Source of the DNA: Adlercreutzia wanghongyangiae
GTDB taxonomy: Bacteria; Actinomycetota; Coriobacteriia; Coriobacteriales; Eggerthellaceae
Assembly: GCF_035989245.1 (NCBI RefSeq)
Contig: NZ_JAYMFF010000009.1
Location: forward strand, 62,001-126,000
DNA: 64,000 nucleotides
Direction: 5' to 3'
The notes beneath the pieces are model-generated. The model made no database searches and was not told the origin of the DNA. It saw only the letters and a program-made list of their open reading frames with translations. Positions within the stretch are counted from its first letter, which is position 1, and every line of letters starts with the position of its first letter. Shown piece by piece: positions 25,338-34,352 of the stretch. The position numbers and the translations under genes are program-made.

Positions 25338-26774
25338 ATGGCTGCAGAAAAAGGGGAGCCGCTCCGTTCGGGGCGCTTCGCCGACGGGCGTCTGCTGGGT
25401 CTGGGATTCTGGCAGGCGTGGCAGATGGTGGTGCTGTGCACCCCGTTTATCGTGACGGGAAATGCCGACGCTATGCCGTTCGGGAACCCGACGTTGGTGC
25501 TGCTGGCGCTGATGACGGCCAGCTATGCGCTCGTCGTGCTGCTGTCGCGGCGCTTTGCCCCCTTCTTGGGGCGACGCGACTCTTTCGTGCTGGCAGGCGG
25601 CCTGACGGCGGTCGGAACGCTGCTGATGCCCGTGGGGCTTACGGGCGCCATCTCCATCGCCCCGGTTGTCTTCGCTATCGGTGCAGCTGCGGCATCGTTG
25701 GGCAACGCCCTGCTTATTATTATGTGGGGCGAGCTGTGGAGCGCTTTGGCCACGGGCCGCGTGGGACGGCACCTGTACGCCTCCTACACGTTCTCCTTCG
25801 TGCTGTTCTTCGTCGCCTACGCCCTGCCGGCGCTCGCGGCCATGGCCTACACGGCCCTGCTGCCCATCGCGTCGGCCCTCATCCTGTTCGCCTGCAAGAG
25901 CGAGCCGCGCCGCGAGCCCTCGGTCATCCCGCTGGATATCAAGACCGTGCCGGTGGCCCGTCTGCTCGTCTGCGTGTTCCTCATCAGCGTGGTGTGGGGC
26001 ACCAGCCAGGGAATGCTCGATCCCTACGCCGCCGGCGACGAGCACTTCATCGCCAAGGCGATGCTGCTGGCCGGCGGCGGCATCGGCGCCATCACCTTGT
26101 CCATGATGCTGTCCCAGGAACCGGACGAGGCCACGGCCCTGTACCGGCCCGTCATCCCCGCCGTGGTCATCGGGCTCATCCTGCTGCTGCTCCAGCCGGC
26201 GCTCTACCCGTTCCTCGGCAGCGGCCTGGTCATCATGGGCATCTACTGCCTGGACATGCTGATGATGCTCGTCTCCACCGACGTGGCCTTCCGCGGGCGC
26301 ATTTCCGTGGCCATGTCCTTCGGCGTCACCATTCTCATCGCGCGCACGGGCACTCTGGTCGGAACGGCACTGGCCGATGCTCTGACCGGCGCCCCCTTCT
26401 GGTCGCCCCAGCTGCACAACGACACCTTCCTGCTCAGCGTGCTGACGCTGGCCATCATCGGCATGCTGTTCTTCACCATCGCCGATGTGCAGCGGCTCTA
26501 CGTGACGCCGCGCACGGGGGTGCCCGATGCCAGCTTGGAGGAGAAGTGCGCCGCCATCGCGGCGATGGGGCGTCTGACGAACCGCGAGAGCGAGGTGCTG
26601 GTGCTGCTGGCCCGCGGCCGCTCGGTGCCCTATATCTGCGACGAGCTCTCCATCGCCCAGGGCACGGCGAAGCACCATGTGAGCAACATCTACCGGAAGC
26701 TGGGCGTGGCCGATCGCCAGGGACTGTTGGATGCCATCGAGCAGGGAGGCGTGGGCAAGCCCGGTTGGGAGTAG
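25338..26774 (+). CDS. Membrane-embedded LuxR-type transcriptional regulator (LuxR4)
   Basis: A 478-residue protein with about twelve membrane segments, then a LuxR helix-turn-helix (LTNRESEVLVLLARGRSVPYI, GTAKHHVSNIYRKLGVADRQG). The ATG at 25338 follows GGGAGGG; a TTG at 25311 is a less likely alternative. It is divergent from FP4 and the likely regulator of it. Codon use matches the GC-rich housekeeping genes more closely than LuxR2, LuxR3 or LuxR5. The next gene, a HemN-like radical SAM gene, starts 187 bases downstream in the same direction. Confidence 0.88.
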   Translation: MAAEKGEPLRSGRFADGRLLGLGFWQAWQMVVLCTPFIVTGNADAMPFGNPTLVLLALMTASYALVVLLSRRFAPFLGRRDSFVLAGGLTAVGTLLMPVGLTGAISIAPVVFAIGAAAASLGNALLIIMWGELWSALATGRVGRHLYASYTFSFVLFFVAYALPALAAMAYTALLPIASALILFACKSEPRREPSVIPLDIKTVPVARLLVCVFLISVVWGTSQGMLDPYAAGDEHFIAKAMLLAGGGIGAITLSMMLSQEPDEATALYRPVIPAVVIGLILLLLQPALYPFLGSGLVIMGIYCLDMLMMLVSTDVAFRGRISVAMSFGVTILIARTGTLVGTALADALTGAPFWSPQLHNDTFLLSVLTLAIIGMLFFTIADVQRLYVTPRTGVPDASLEEKCAAIAAMGRLTNRESEVLVLLARGRSVPYICDELSIAQGTAKHHVSNIYRKLGVADRQGLLDAIEQGGVGKPGWE

Positions 26775-26961
26775 ATCGCCGCGGGAAAGTTGACGGTTGG
26801 CTGCGGGAAGATGACCTGATGTTAACGATGAGAGGGAACATCAGGTTTGCCTTACCGGGCGATGCTAGCATGGCCGCATGCAGAGGTCGGCGCGGGCACG
26901 GCAGTTGAGAGGAGCCCCCGCTTCCGGCTCGCATTCGGTTCCGATGCCCAAGGAGGCGGCG

Positions 26962-28290
26962 ATGCTTTCCGAGAGATTCCTCACCACCGTGGTTCGCACG
27001 ATGACCAAAGACCAGCTGGCGCTGAACCCGGTGCCGAACATCACCCTGCCCGACCCGGTGCCCGGGCATGTGTACACCTTGTATGCCCACGTGCCGTTCT
27101 GCGAGCGGCTGTGCCCCTACTGCAGCTTCAACCGCTATCCGTTCCGCGCCGAGGTGGCGCGGCCCTACTTCAAGGCCATGCGCCGCGAGATGCGCATGCT
27201 GGCCGAGCGCGGCTACGACTTCGAGAGCATGTACGTGGGCGGCGGCACGCCCACGGTGATGATCGACGAGCTGTGCGAGACCATCGACTTGGCCCGCGAG
27301 CTGTTCTCGGTGCGCGAGGTGAACTCCGAGACGAACCCCAACCACCTGACGCCCTTCTATCTGGATAAGCTGAAGGGACGCGTCCAGCGCCTGTCGGTGG
27401 GGGTGCAGAGCTTCGACGACGGCCTGCTGAGGCAGATGGACCGCTATGACAAGTACGGCTCCGGCGACGAGATATTCGGGCGCATCGGCGAGGCGGCGGG
27501 GTACTTCGAGTCGCTGAACGTGGACATGATCTTCGATTTCCCGTCGCAGACCGAGGATATCCTGCTGCGCGATTTGGAGCGCATCGCCACCTGCGGCTGC
27601 CAGCAGACCACATTCTCGCCCCTGTACCAATCGAACGCCACCATGAAGAAGATGGCCGCGACTCTGGGCCCCATGAGCTACGACCGCGAGCACCGCTTCT
27701 ACCAGATAGTGGACGGGGTGCTGGCTGGCGGCGAACGCCCGCTGTTCGAGCGCCGCACGCTGTGGACCTTCAACCGGCTGGACGACCATGCACGCCCTCA
27801 AGAGAACCTGGAAGTGGACGAGTATGCCGTGGCCTACGAGGAATGCGTGGGCGTGGGCTCGGGTTCCATCACGCATCTGGGCGGCGATTTGTACGTGAAC
27901 AGCTTCGGGCTGGGGGAGTACCGCACCGCCATCGCCGAGGGGCGGCTGCCCCTGCTGGGCAAGACGGCCCTGTCGCGTCACGATCTGATGCGCTACCGCT
28001 TCCTGCTGCAGCTGTACGGACTGCGCTTCGACAAGCGCCAGTTCAAGGAGGATTTCGGCTGCAGCGTGGATGCCGGCCTGCCCGTGGAGATGGCGTTCCT
28101 GCGCCTGAATGGCGCCTTCGCCACCGACGACGATGCCGAGCTCACCCTCACGCCGCGCGGGCGGTACCTCACCGTGGTGATGTACCGCCAGTTCCTGGCC
28201 GGCTTGAACAACCTGCGCGAGCAGGCCCGGGCCAACCTGGCCGGCCCCGAGCGCGAGCTGCTGTTCGGCGACGGCCGTCCCGCCGCCTAG
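26962..28290 (+). CDS. HemN-like (class C) radical SAM protein; candidate menaquinone methyltransferase
   Basis: A 442-residue radical SAM enzyme. YAHVPFCERLCPYCSF places the [4Fe-4S] cysteines at 47, 51 and 54 (CX3CX2C). GGGTPTVM is the SAM-binding GGTP-type motif, and RLSVGVQSFDD matches HemN/HemW. The family contains coproporphyrinogen III dehydrogenase, HemW, heme-degrading ChuW/HutW and the menaquinone C-methyltransferases MenK/MqnK. Because Eggerthellaceae make methylated menaquinones and a menA gene is in this window, a MenK-type role is the most attractive reading, but it is inference. ATG at 26962 with AAGGAGG upstream. It is followed by tRNA-Pro. Confidence 0.72.
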   Translation: MLSERFLTTVVRTMTKDQLALNPVPNITLPDPVPGHVYTLYAHVPFCERLCPYCSFNRYPFRAEVARPYFKAMRREMRMLAERGYDFESMYVGGGTPTVMIDELCETIDLARELFSVREVNSETNPNHLTPFYLDKLKGRVQRLSVGVQSFDDGLLRQMDRYDKYGSGDEIFGRIGEAAGYFESLNVDMIFDFPSQTEDILLRDLERIATCGCQQTTFSPLYQSNATMKKMAATLGPMSYDREHRFYQIVDGVLAGGERPLFERRTLWTFNRLDDHARPQENLEVDEYAVAYEECVGVGSGSITHLGGDLYVNSFGLGEYRTAIAEGRLPLLGKTALSRHDLMRYRFLLQLYGLRFDKRQFKEDFGCSVDAGLPVEMAFLRLNGAFATDDDAELTLTPRGRYLTVVMYRQFLAGLNNLREQARANLAGPERELLFGDGRPAA

Positions 28291-28368
28291 GCCGGCGCGC
28301 AGGTCGAGGTGGCGATCGCGCTTTTCGGGCCGTTGTCTGCCGCTGGGGCGAAATTGGGAAAATTCTTC

Positions 28369-28397
28369 TTGCAAAGCGCGAACGGTAAGGGTATTAT
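28369..28397 (+). promoter_or_regulatory. Promoter of tRNA-Pro
   Basis: TTGCAA at 28369-28374 and TATTAT at 28392-28397, exactly 17 bp apart, 36 bases before the mature tRNA 5' end. Confidence 0.7.
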
Positions 28398-28433
28398 AAG
28401 CAAGCTGTTTGGGCGCAAGCCTGAAAGCACCAA

Positions 28434-28510
<77 letters not shown>

Positions 28511-28515
28511 GAAAC

Positions 28516-28546
28516 AAAAGAGCCGGCTTTCCGCCGGCTCTTTTTT
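28516..28546 (+). terminator. Terminator of tRNA-Pro
   Basis: Stem GAGCCGGC / GCCGGCTC with loop TTTCC, flanked by A4 on the left and T6 on the right. Confidence 0.92.
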
Positions 28547-28559
28547 GCATTAAACGCAA

Positions 28560-28586
28560 GGCGCCCCGACATGATGCCGGGGTGCC
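28560..28586 (-). terminator. Possible terminator of FP5
   Basis: GGCGCCCCG / CGGGGTGCC form a 9-bp stem with one G-T pair and a 9-base loop. On the minus strand the following bases (TTGCGTTT) are only moderately T-rich. Confidence 0.45.
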
Positions 28587-28621
28587 ACAATAGGGAGGGT
28601 GAACTCGGCTGCCGCGAAGGA

Positions 28622-30400
28622 CTATTCGTCTCCGTGGCCCAAGGGGTTGCCGTTGGCGTAATCGCTGCCCAGAATAGAGCTCATCGGAACATCGCCCATC
28701 CAATCCTCAGCGAAGGTGCCGCCGAGTTGGTTCTCGACAATATGACGTGCCGCGACGCAAGAGCACCAAAGCGCAACGGGCTGGTTGGTTCCGCCTCCAT
28801 ACACCTGGCTGTCCCAGCCATGAGTAGCGATTCCCGAGGCATAAAGACCGACAATGGGTTTGCCGTCGGGGTCTATCACCTGCGCGTCTTTGCTTATGTG
28901 AATGCCTCCGTTGGTGTTATAGGCGTTCACGCCCAGCTTTGCTGCATAGAAAGGCGGCGTCTGAAGCGCCCAGATAAACTCCTGGGGCTTGCCGAATTCG
29001 TCAGGTTGCTCTCCGGCCGCGGCAGCGTTGTAGGCATTGATGGTCGCAACGAAGTTTTCCACGCTGAAGCCAGGGACGGTTTCAGCGAGAGCCTCTCCGA
29101 GCGCCTCAATACTATCGGCCTGATGGAACCAGGAGCTGCCGCTTACGCGTTCGATTTCCGGCTGAACCGTGAGCGGCTGCCCCTGCTTCGTGGCGGAATC
29201 AAAACCGTTGTGGCCATTCTGCCACTCGCCAGCCTCCCAGCGCTGGATGTAAGAAGCGTCGAAGATCGAGTATGCCTGGCTTTGAGAGAGCACCATCTGG
29301 GGAATGCAAGTGAAGAACAGCTGGGAACCAGTGTTGAACGAGAAGGACTCGTCGTAGAACCGATTACCGTACTCGTTCACAAAGCAATCAGAGAACTGGA
29401 ATCCCGCCGCGGTGTTGAGATCTGAGTCGAATCCGCAGGGATCTTCTGCAGTGCCGATGCCCGCGAAAAAGCCGTCGATCGTCTGGAGACCCGTCCTCCC
29501 ATGAGCGGTTTGCTCGGCCATGAGGTGTCCGTCGCCGTCCTGCCCGATACCGAGGGGCATGATCTTGTTGAGATCGACATTGGAGTAGAGTTCTAAGAGC
29601 TCGGGATTGGTGTTCATGCCACCCGAGGCGATGACAACGGCTTTCGCATTGAGCTGCGTCACCTTTCCGTCCTTGTCACGGTACTGCACGCCGGTAACAT
29701 TGTACTCGTCCTCGAGCACCAGAGCCGTAGCTCGCGATTCCATACGAATGTCGACCCCAAGCTCCTCGGCTTGAGGAGTGAGGGTGGCGATCATAGAGGC
29801 GCCGGTGCCGCCGTCGTAAAGAGGCTGCCCCGAGCCGTAGTCTTTTACCACCACATGGTGTTTGCCGAACAACCAGTCGGCGCAATCGCCCTGCTGTATC
29901 TTCAAAGCATAGAACAGAGAGGGGTCGACCACGAAATTGCGCTGGATGACTTCGGCCTGAACGGCTTTCACGGCCTCGGCAGGTGTCATGTTGAGAAAGC
30001 CTCCACCGCCTTCCGCGAAACTCGTATTGCCTCCGAGCGTGTTCTGCTTTTCCAACATAACCACGTGGGCATCGGGAGCCTGCTCCTTCGTCAACATGGA
30101 GGCGGCGAAGCCACCCATGCCAGAACCGATGACCACCACATCCACATCTTCCACCGCATCGGGATCGACGGGAATAGCGATGGCGTCGGGGTTGCTATAG
30201 CCGGGAGATACTCGGCCTGCTCCCTCGACGGCTCCGTCGATATTCTCAGAATCCTGTCGGTCGGCATTATTGGTTGCTGTTGATGTGGGCGATTGCGGAG
30301 AGCAAGCGGCAAGCATGGAGCCTGCCGCTGCCGCCGTCGCGGCGGCAAGGCCTCCCTTCAAAAACGTGCGACGGTCGAAATTCGCGGAAATCTCGTTCAT
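28622..30400 (-). CDS. Tat-exported FAD-dependent reductase (FP5)
   Basis: A 592-residue flavoprotein. DRRTFLKGG (Arg10-Arg11) and LAAC (Cys33) predict Tat export and a lipid anchor. DVVVIGSGMGGFAASMLTKE is the FAD motif, and GLYASGIATHGWDSQVYGGG near the C-terminus is the second FAD segment. This end (YGGGTNQPVALW) differs clearly from the other five paralogues, pointing to a different substrate. AAGGAGGG precedes the start at 30400. Unlike the other pairs, its LuxR gene lies directly upstream on the same strand (119-base gap) rather than divergent. GC content is visibly lower than that of the flanking housekeeping genes. Confidence 0.87.
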   Translation of the reverse strand: MNEISANFDRRTFLKGGLAAATAAAAGSMLAACSPQSPTSTATNNADRQDSENIDGAVEGAGRVSPGYSNPDAIAIPVDPDAVEDVDVVVIGSGMGGFAASMLTKEQAPDAHVVMLEKQNTLGGNTSFAEGGGGFLNMTPAEAVKAVQAEVIQRNFVVDPSLFYALKIQQGDCADWLFGKHHVVVKDYGSGQPLYDGGTGASMIATLTPQAEELGVDIRMESRATALVLEDEYNVTGVQYRDKDGKVTQLNAKAVVIASGGMNTNPELLELYSNVDLNKIMPLGIGQDGDGHLMAEQTAHGRTGLQTIDGFFAGIGTAEDPCGFDSDLNTAAGFQFSDCFVNEYGNRFYDESFSFNTGSQLFFTCIPQMVLSQSQAYSIFDASYIQRWEAGEWQNGHNGFDSATKQGQPLTVQPEIERVSGSSWFHQADSIEALGEALAETVPGFSVENFVATINAYNAAAAGEQPDEFGKPQEFIWALQTPPFYAAKLGVNAYNTNGGIHISKDAQVIDPDGKPIVGLYASGIATHGWDSQVYGGGTNQPVALWCSCVAARHIVENQLGGTFAEDWMGDVPMSSILGSDYANGNPLGHGDE

Positions 30401-30519
30401 GGACAATCCCTCCTTGTGGCCGGTTGCTAAGACGGCCCCATGGTAGTAAGGAGGGCGTTGCGTAATCAATCGCGAATAAAGTGTGAAATATTTTTAAACT
30501 GTTGATCAGGGAAATTACC

Positions 30520-32001
30520 TTATGAAAAGGTTTCCTCACCCTTTTTTCGCGATGTGTCAAGTGCTTCGAGGAGACTCTCCCGAGAGGTAACACCAGCCTT
30601 TTTGTAGATGTTGCGCACATGGGTCTTGACGGTGTTTTCCGATATGAAAAGCTTCTCCGCAATCTGCCTATAGGGAGTTCTCTCCGCCAGAAGGAGCACG
30701 ATTTCCATTTCCCGAGGGCTGAAGTCATAGATTTCACCCCAATGGTTTTGGGAAGATGCGCACGATGCTTCTGTCTTGCGATGTGCGCTTACGGCCGTCC
30801 CAGCGTCCTTTCGATCGGCCGGCGAACGCTTTGAGCGCCAGTAAAGCAAGAGCATCGAGGCGATCAGAATGAGGTACACAAGGCTCGTCACCAGTTCGTG
30901 GGAGAGATGAGGAGGCGTGAGAGCCCCTATAAGCTGGCCAAGCTGACTCACGAGAAAAAGGAAGGATATGTCGCGCGTCAGCGTGCGAAAATCGTCGGCC
31001 GAAGACAGCGTTGCCGCGAAGTACCACATAAGCACAAAGAAGCAGGCGAACCCTCCTTGGTTAATGGCGGCGGGCACAATAGCAAGAGGACTGCGCAGAG
31101 CAACGAGCAGAAGGCCCGTTGCCACAAGAGGAACCACGAAGAGAAGACAGATATCAAAGAGGGAGAGACGTCTTTGGAAAATGAATACAACAGCTAGCAG
31201 CAAAGCCGAGCACAACGTACCAATGCATTCCGATATGAGTCCAATGACCATCGCGGAAGTATTGGGGTTTCCAAATGCGAATGTCCGTACGAGACCATAG
31301 CCCAACCCCGTGAGAACCGCCAAGAGCAGCAGCGTCCTCAGGCCGATGTCGACCTGCGCGGTCCCGGCGGCTCGGCCGTGTCCTAGGGGCTTGCGCGAGA
31401 AAACGAACCAGCAGCATGCGGATGCGACCACAAAAGCAGCCGAGAAAAGCAAGGCGAAATGAGCGGGAAAAAGCATGAAGGCGAAAAAGAGGACGACACC
31501 GGCAACGATTTCGACAGCACAAACAAGGGGCATGCAGCGCAGATCGACTCGCGCATGAAGTTCGCCGTACATGATCAGGGCAAAGCTATTTCCAATGCCA
31601 GAGAGCACAGCGCCGCATTCGCCTAAAGGCAGGTAGGCATGCGAAACGAGAGGCGCAGCCAGCATTCCCAGCGCGACGACCGAGAGCACCGCAAACAAAA
31701 AGAAAGGGAGACGGTGATCTGAAATTTCACATCCAGGCTTGCGCGATGAGAAAATCCCTGCTGCCCCGAGGGCGATCACAGTGCCCCCAACGGTAAGAAG
31801 AAATCGCCCGTCGTACCCATCGACCAGTGAATCGGCCGACGCAACCCCAGTGTTCCAGAGAAGCAAATAATGGCTTCCCCACCAGAACATACTGCCAAGA
31901 ATAAGAAGAATATTGCAGGAAAAAAATTGTTTCAGCGAGTGAAGCGACCCCTCCTTCGCTGAAGCAGTATGTGCTGGCGATGTCTGCGAGAGCTTCAGCA
32001 C
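30520..32001 (-). CDS. Membrane-embedded LuxR-type transcriptional regulator (LuxR5)
   Basis: A 493-residue protein with about twelve membrane segments and a C-terminal LuxR helix-turn-helix (FSPREMEIVLLLAERTPYRQI, NTVKTHVRNIYKKAGVTSRES). GTG start at 32001 after GGGAGAGG. It lies upstream of FP5 in the same orientation, so it could be co-transcribed with it as well as regulate it. The sequence is less GC-rich than its surroundings and uses many A/T-ending codons, which suggests a later acquisition than the neighbouring genes. Confidence 0.87.
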   Translation of the reverse strand: MLKLSQTSPAHTASAKEGSLHSLKQFFSCNILLILGSMFWWGSHYLLLWNTGVASADSLVDGYDGRFLLTVGGTVIALGAAGIFSSRKPGCEISDHRLPFFLFAVLSVVALGMLAAPLVSHAYLPLGECGAVLSGIGNSFALIMYGELHARVDLRCMPLVCAVEIVAGVVLFFAFMLFPAHFALLFSAAFVVASACCWFVFSRKPLGHGRAAGTAQVDIGLRTLLLLAVLTGLGYGLVRTFAFGNPNTSAMVIGLISECIGTLCSALLLAVVFIFQRRLSLFDICLLFVVPLVATGLLLVALRSPLAIVPAAINQGGFACFFVLMWYFAATLSSADDFRTLTRDISFLFLVSQLGQLIGALTPPHLSHELVTSLVYLILIASMLLLYWRSKRSPADRKDAGTAVSAHRKTEASCASSQNHWGEIYDFSPREMEIVLLLAERTPYRQIAEKLFISENTVKTHVRNIYKKAGVTSRESLLEALDTSRKKGEETFS

Positions 32002-32204
32002 CCACTCACCCTCTCCCTATGCACGGCTTTTTCGCAAGTTGGTATTGTACTCCTTTTCGCTTTGTCCGACGGGGGGGCTTCTCCGCTTGCTTTCTTGCTC
32101 GCAACGCCAACGTCAATGGTTTTATAGGAATCGTCGATGAGGCAAGTATTCTCGACATCTTTGCCTCGTGGTACGCTTCGGGAAAACGACGAGAGGGGAG
32201 TCCC

Positions 32205-32636
32205 ATGAAGAAGGTTGTTGCCCAGGATCCGCTGGATTATGAGATTCGTGGAATGTACCGCTTCGCCACGCTCAAGGAAGATGCGACCTTGGTCGACGAG
32301 GTGCGCGACGCGTGGCCCGAGAATCCGCGGCTGCTCATGGTGGCCGCCGATCCCGACGACGACACGCTCACGGAGAACCTGGCGCTGGATCTGGCCTCCG
32401 CGTTGGTGAAGGCGGGGCTTGCGGTAGGGGAGGTTCGCGTTCTCGAGGCTGAGACGGCCTCGGTGGCCGCCCAGCTGATTCCGGGAGCCGACGTCATCGT
32501 GCTCGCCGACGGGGCGGACGAGGTGCGCGATGCGTTCTACGGGGAAGTGTCGCTGCCGAACTTGCTGAAAACGGCAAAGGACGACGCCGTCCTCATCGCC
32601 CTCTCGCCTCAGGCCCTGGAAGCGGCGGACGCATAG
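32205..32636 (+). CDS. Hypothetical protein, small acidic alpha/beta protein
   Basis: A 143-residue soluble protein that I do not recognise with confidence. RLLMVAADPDDDTLTENLALDLASALV and ADVIVLADG followed by DAVLIALSPQA give alternating strands and helices. The pattern faintly recalls the class I amidotransferase-like fold of peptidase S51 (where a GxSAGA serine nucleophile would sit), but the protein is short and the nucleophile motif is not intact. GAGAGGGG precedes the ATG. It stands alone between the divergent LuxR5 and convergent LuxR6 genes. Function unknown. Confidence 0.65.
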   Translation: MKKVVAQDPLDYEIRGMYRFATLKEDATLVDEVRDAWPENPRLLMVAADPDDDTLTENLALDLASALVKAGLAVGEVRVLEAETASVAAQLIPGADVIVLADGADEVRDAFYGEVSLPNLLKTAKDDAVLIALSPQALEAADA

Positions 32637-32647
32637 GCCCGGCGCCC

Positions 32648-34114
32648 TCAGGCGCCGTCGACGAGATCGATGAGGTCTTCGCGCGACGACAGGTTCAGCT
32701 TGCCGTAGATGTGGCGCACGTGGGTGCGCACGGTGTTCTCGGAAATATAGAGCTTCTTGGCAATATAGGCGTGGTTGTAGCCGCGCGCCAGATAGTACAG
32801 CACATCGATTTCCCGGGGCGACAGACCCCCGCTCTGGGCAATCTCATCGCAGCGGCGATGGATGTAGCTGCGCGTGTCGTCGGCGGCGCGCTCGGGCACC
32901 AGAGATGCCTTCTCCTCGCGATTGTCCAGGGCGAAGGACACGGCCATCAGCCCCAGGTACACGGCGAACATCACCAGGCAGAGAGTGCGCCCGTCGGTGC
33001 CCACGACGGCGATGGACTGCAGTCCGGCGACGAAACACAAGGCGAACAGCACGAAGGCGGCGGAGAACACCAGGCGCGGCGCGATGGGCACAGTGCGCAC
33101 AGCAGCCGCCATGTTGCTCCACATACAGAGGGCCACCACGGCGAAGCTGCCCGACGACAGGATGTTGCCCGCGAAGCGCAGATCGGGAAACGCCTGGTTG
33201 ATCACGGGGATAACGAGCAGCAGCATCACAGCCACCGGGTACACCGTCTGGTCGAACAGGCGCAACGGCGAAGTGCCGCGGCTGCGCGCCGACACCGCGG
33301 CCACGGCCAGCCCCATGATGAGCGGCCCCGCCACCATGGCTCCCCACACCTGATGGGCTACGCGCATGTCCTGCTCCGACGAGACGATCGGATCCCACGT
33401 GAGCCCGAAGATGAAGCAGCTGAGGCACGCTCCCGCCAGGGGCATCCACAGCACGCGCAGGGCCCGCAGCACGGTGCGGCCTCCATCCCGCGTCACCTCG
33501 TTGTCGACGGGGACGATCGGCGACACGCGCTTTTGCGCCGCCAGCGCGCAGCCGGTGCTGGCGACAATCAGGACGACGACGATGAGCCATGCCGCCGTGC
33601 CGAACCCGGCTGCCTCGTGCGCAGCGTGGCACAAGCTGGCGATGACCAGGGCTACGGCGCCGTTGGGCAGCAGCTGCTCGGGTTCCAGATGCGCATAGAG
33701 CGATCCCCAGCCGATGGCGACGAGCATCAGCGCCGCCCCGAAAAGCACGCAGAGAGCGAGGGCGGCACTCGCAGGAACCGCCGCAAAGCCGTCGTACCAC
33801 CCGAAGAGCCCGATGCTGCCGACCGCGGCCGCACCGCCCGATCCGACCAGCAGCCCGCGCGAGGGCATCGCGAAGCCGGCACCGATCCGACCGCGAACGG
33901 CGCCTGCGACCATGGCAGCGGCAGCCACGGCGGCCCCCAAGGCCATGGCCGTCACATCGGAGAGCAGCGCCACAGGCAGCGCAACGCCTCCCAAATCCGT
34001 GAAACGGACGGCGCAGAGGAAGGCCGCCCAAGCGCAGCCGACGCCCCAGAAGGGCGCTCGCAAACGCCGGCACGAGCCCTCGGCTGCCGCGTTTTCTTGT
34101 GTTCCAGCTCCCAT
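32648..34114 (-). CDS. Membrane-embedded LuxR-type transcriptional regulator (LuxR6)
   Basis: A 488-residue protein with about twelve membrane segments, then a LuxR helix-turn-helix (LSPREIDVLYYLARGYNHAYI, NTVRTHVRHIYGKLNLSSRED). The ATG at 34114 is favoured by GGGAGGGG just upstream; the ATG at 34138 has no such site. It diverges from FP6 across 238 bases and is the probable regulator of that gene. Its stop lies 11 bases from the end of the convergent small hypothetical gene. Confidence 0.87.
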   Translation of the reverse strand: MGAGTQENAAAEGSCRRLRAPFWGVGCAWAAFLCAVRFTDLGGVALPVALLSDVTAMALGAAVAAAAMVAGAVRGRIGAGFAMPSRGLLVGSGGAAAVGSIGLFGWYDGFAAVPASAALALCVLFGAALMLVAIGWGSLYAHLEPEQLLPNGAVALVIASLCHAAHEAAGFGTAAWLIVVVLIVASTGCALAAQKRVSPIVPVDNEVTRDGGRTVLRALRVLWMPLAGACLSCFIFGLTWDPIVSSEQDMRVAHQVWGAMVAGPLIMGLAVAAVSARSRGTSPLRLFDQTVYPVAVMLLLVIPVINQAFPDLRFAGNILSSGSFAVVALCMWSNMAAAVRTVPIAPRLVFSAAFVLFALCFVAGLQSIAVVGTDGRTLCLVMFAVYLGLMAVSFALDNREEKASLVPERAADDTRSYIHRRCDEIAQSGGLSPREIDVLYYLARGYNHAYIAKKLYISENTVRTHVRHIYGKLNLSSREDLIDLVDGA

Positions 34115-34352
34115 AACCCCTCCCAAGGTTTTTATCATAACGCCTGGTCAAATCTTCGAATCACCAATTCCATTGATGGGCGGCGATACGAATGGCTCTG
34201 CGTTTTCCGCCCTTTTCATCGATTTCAGCGATAGGCGGCAGGCGCTTCGGTGCCTATTCTAGCCAATCGCAGGCCGCCGCGTCGGAGAAAGTTCCGCCCC
34301 TGCGGCCCGCGCATCTGTTCACCGATTAAGGTTGAAAGAAAGGGAGAGGGTT

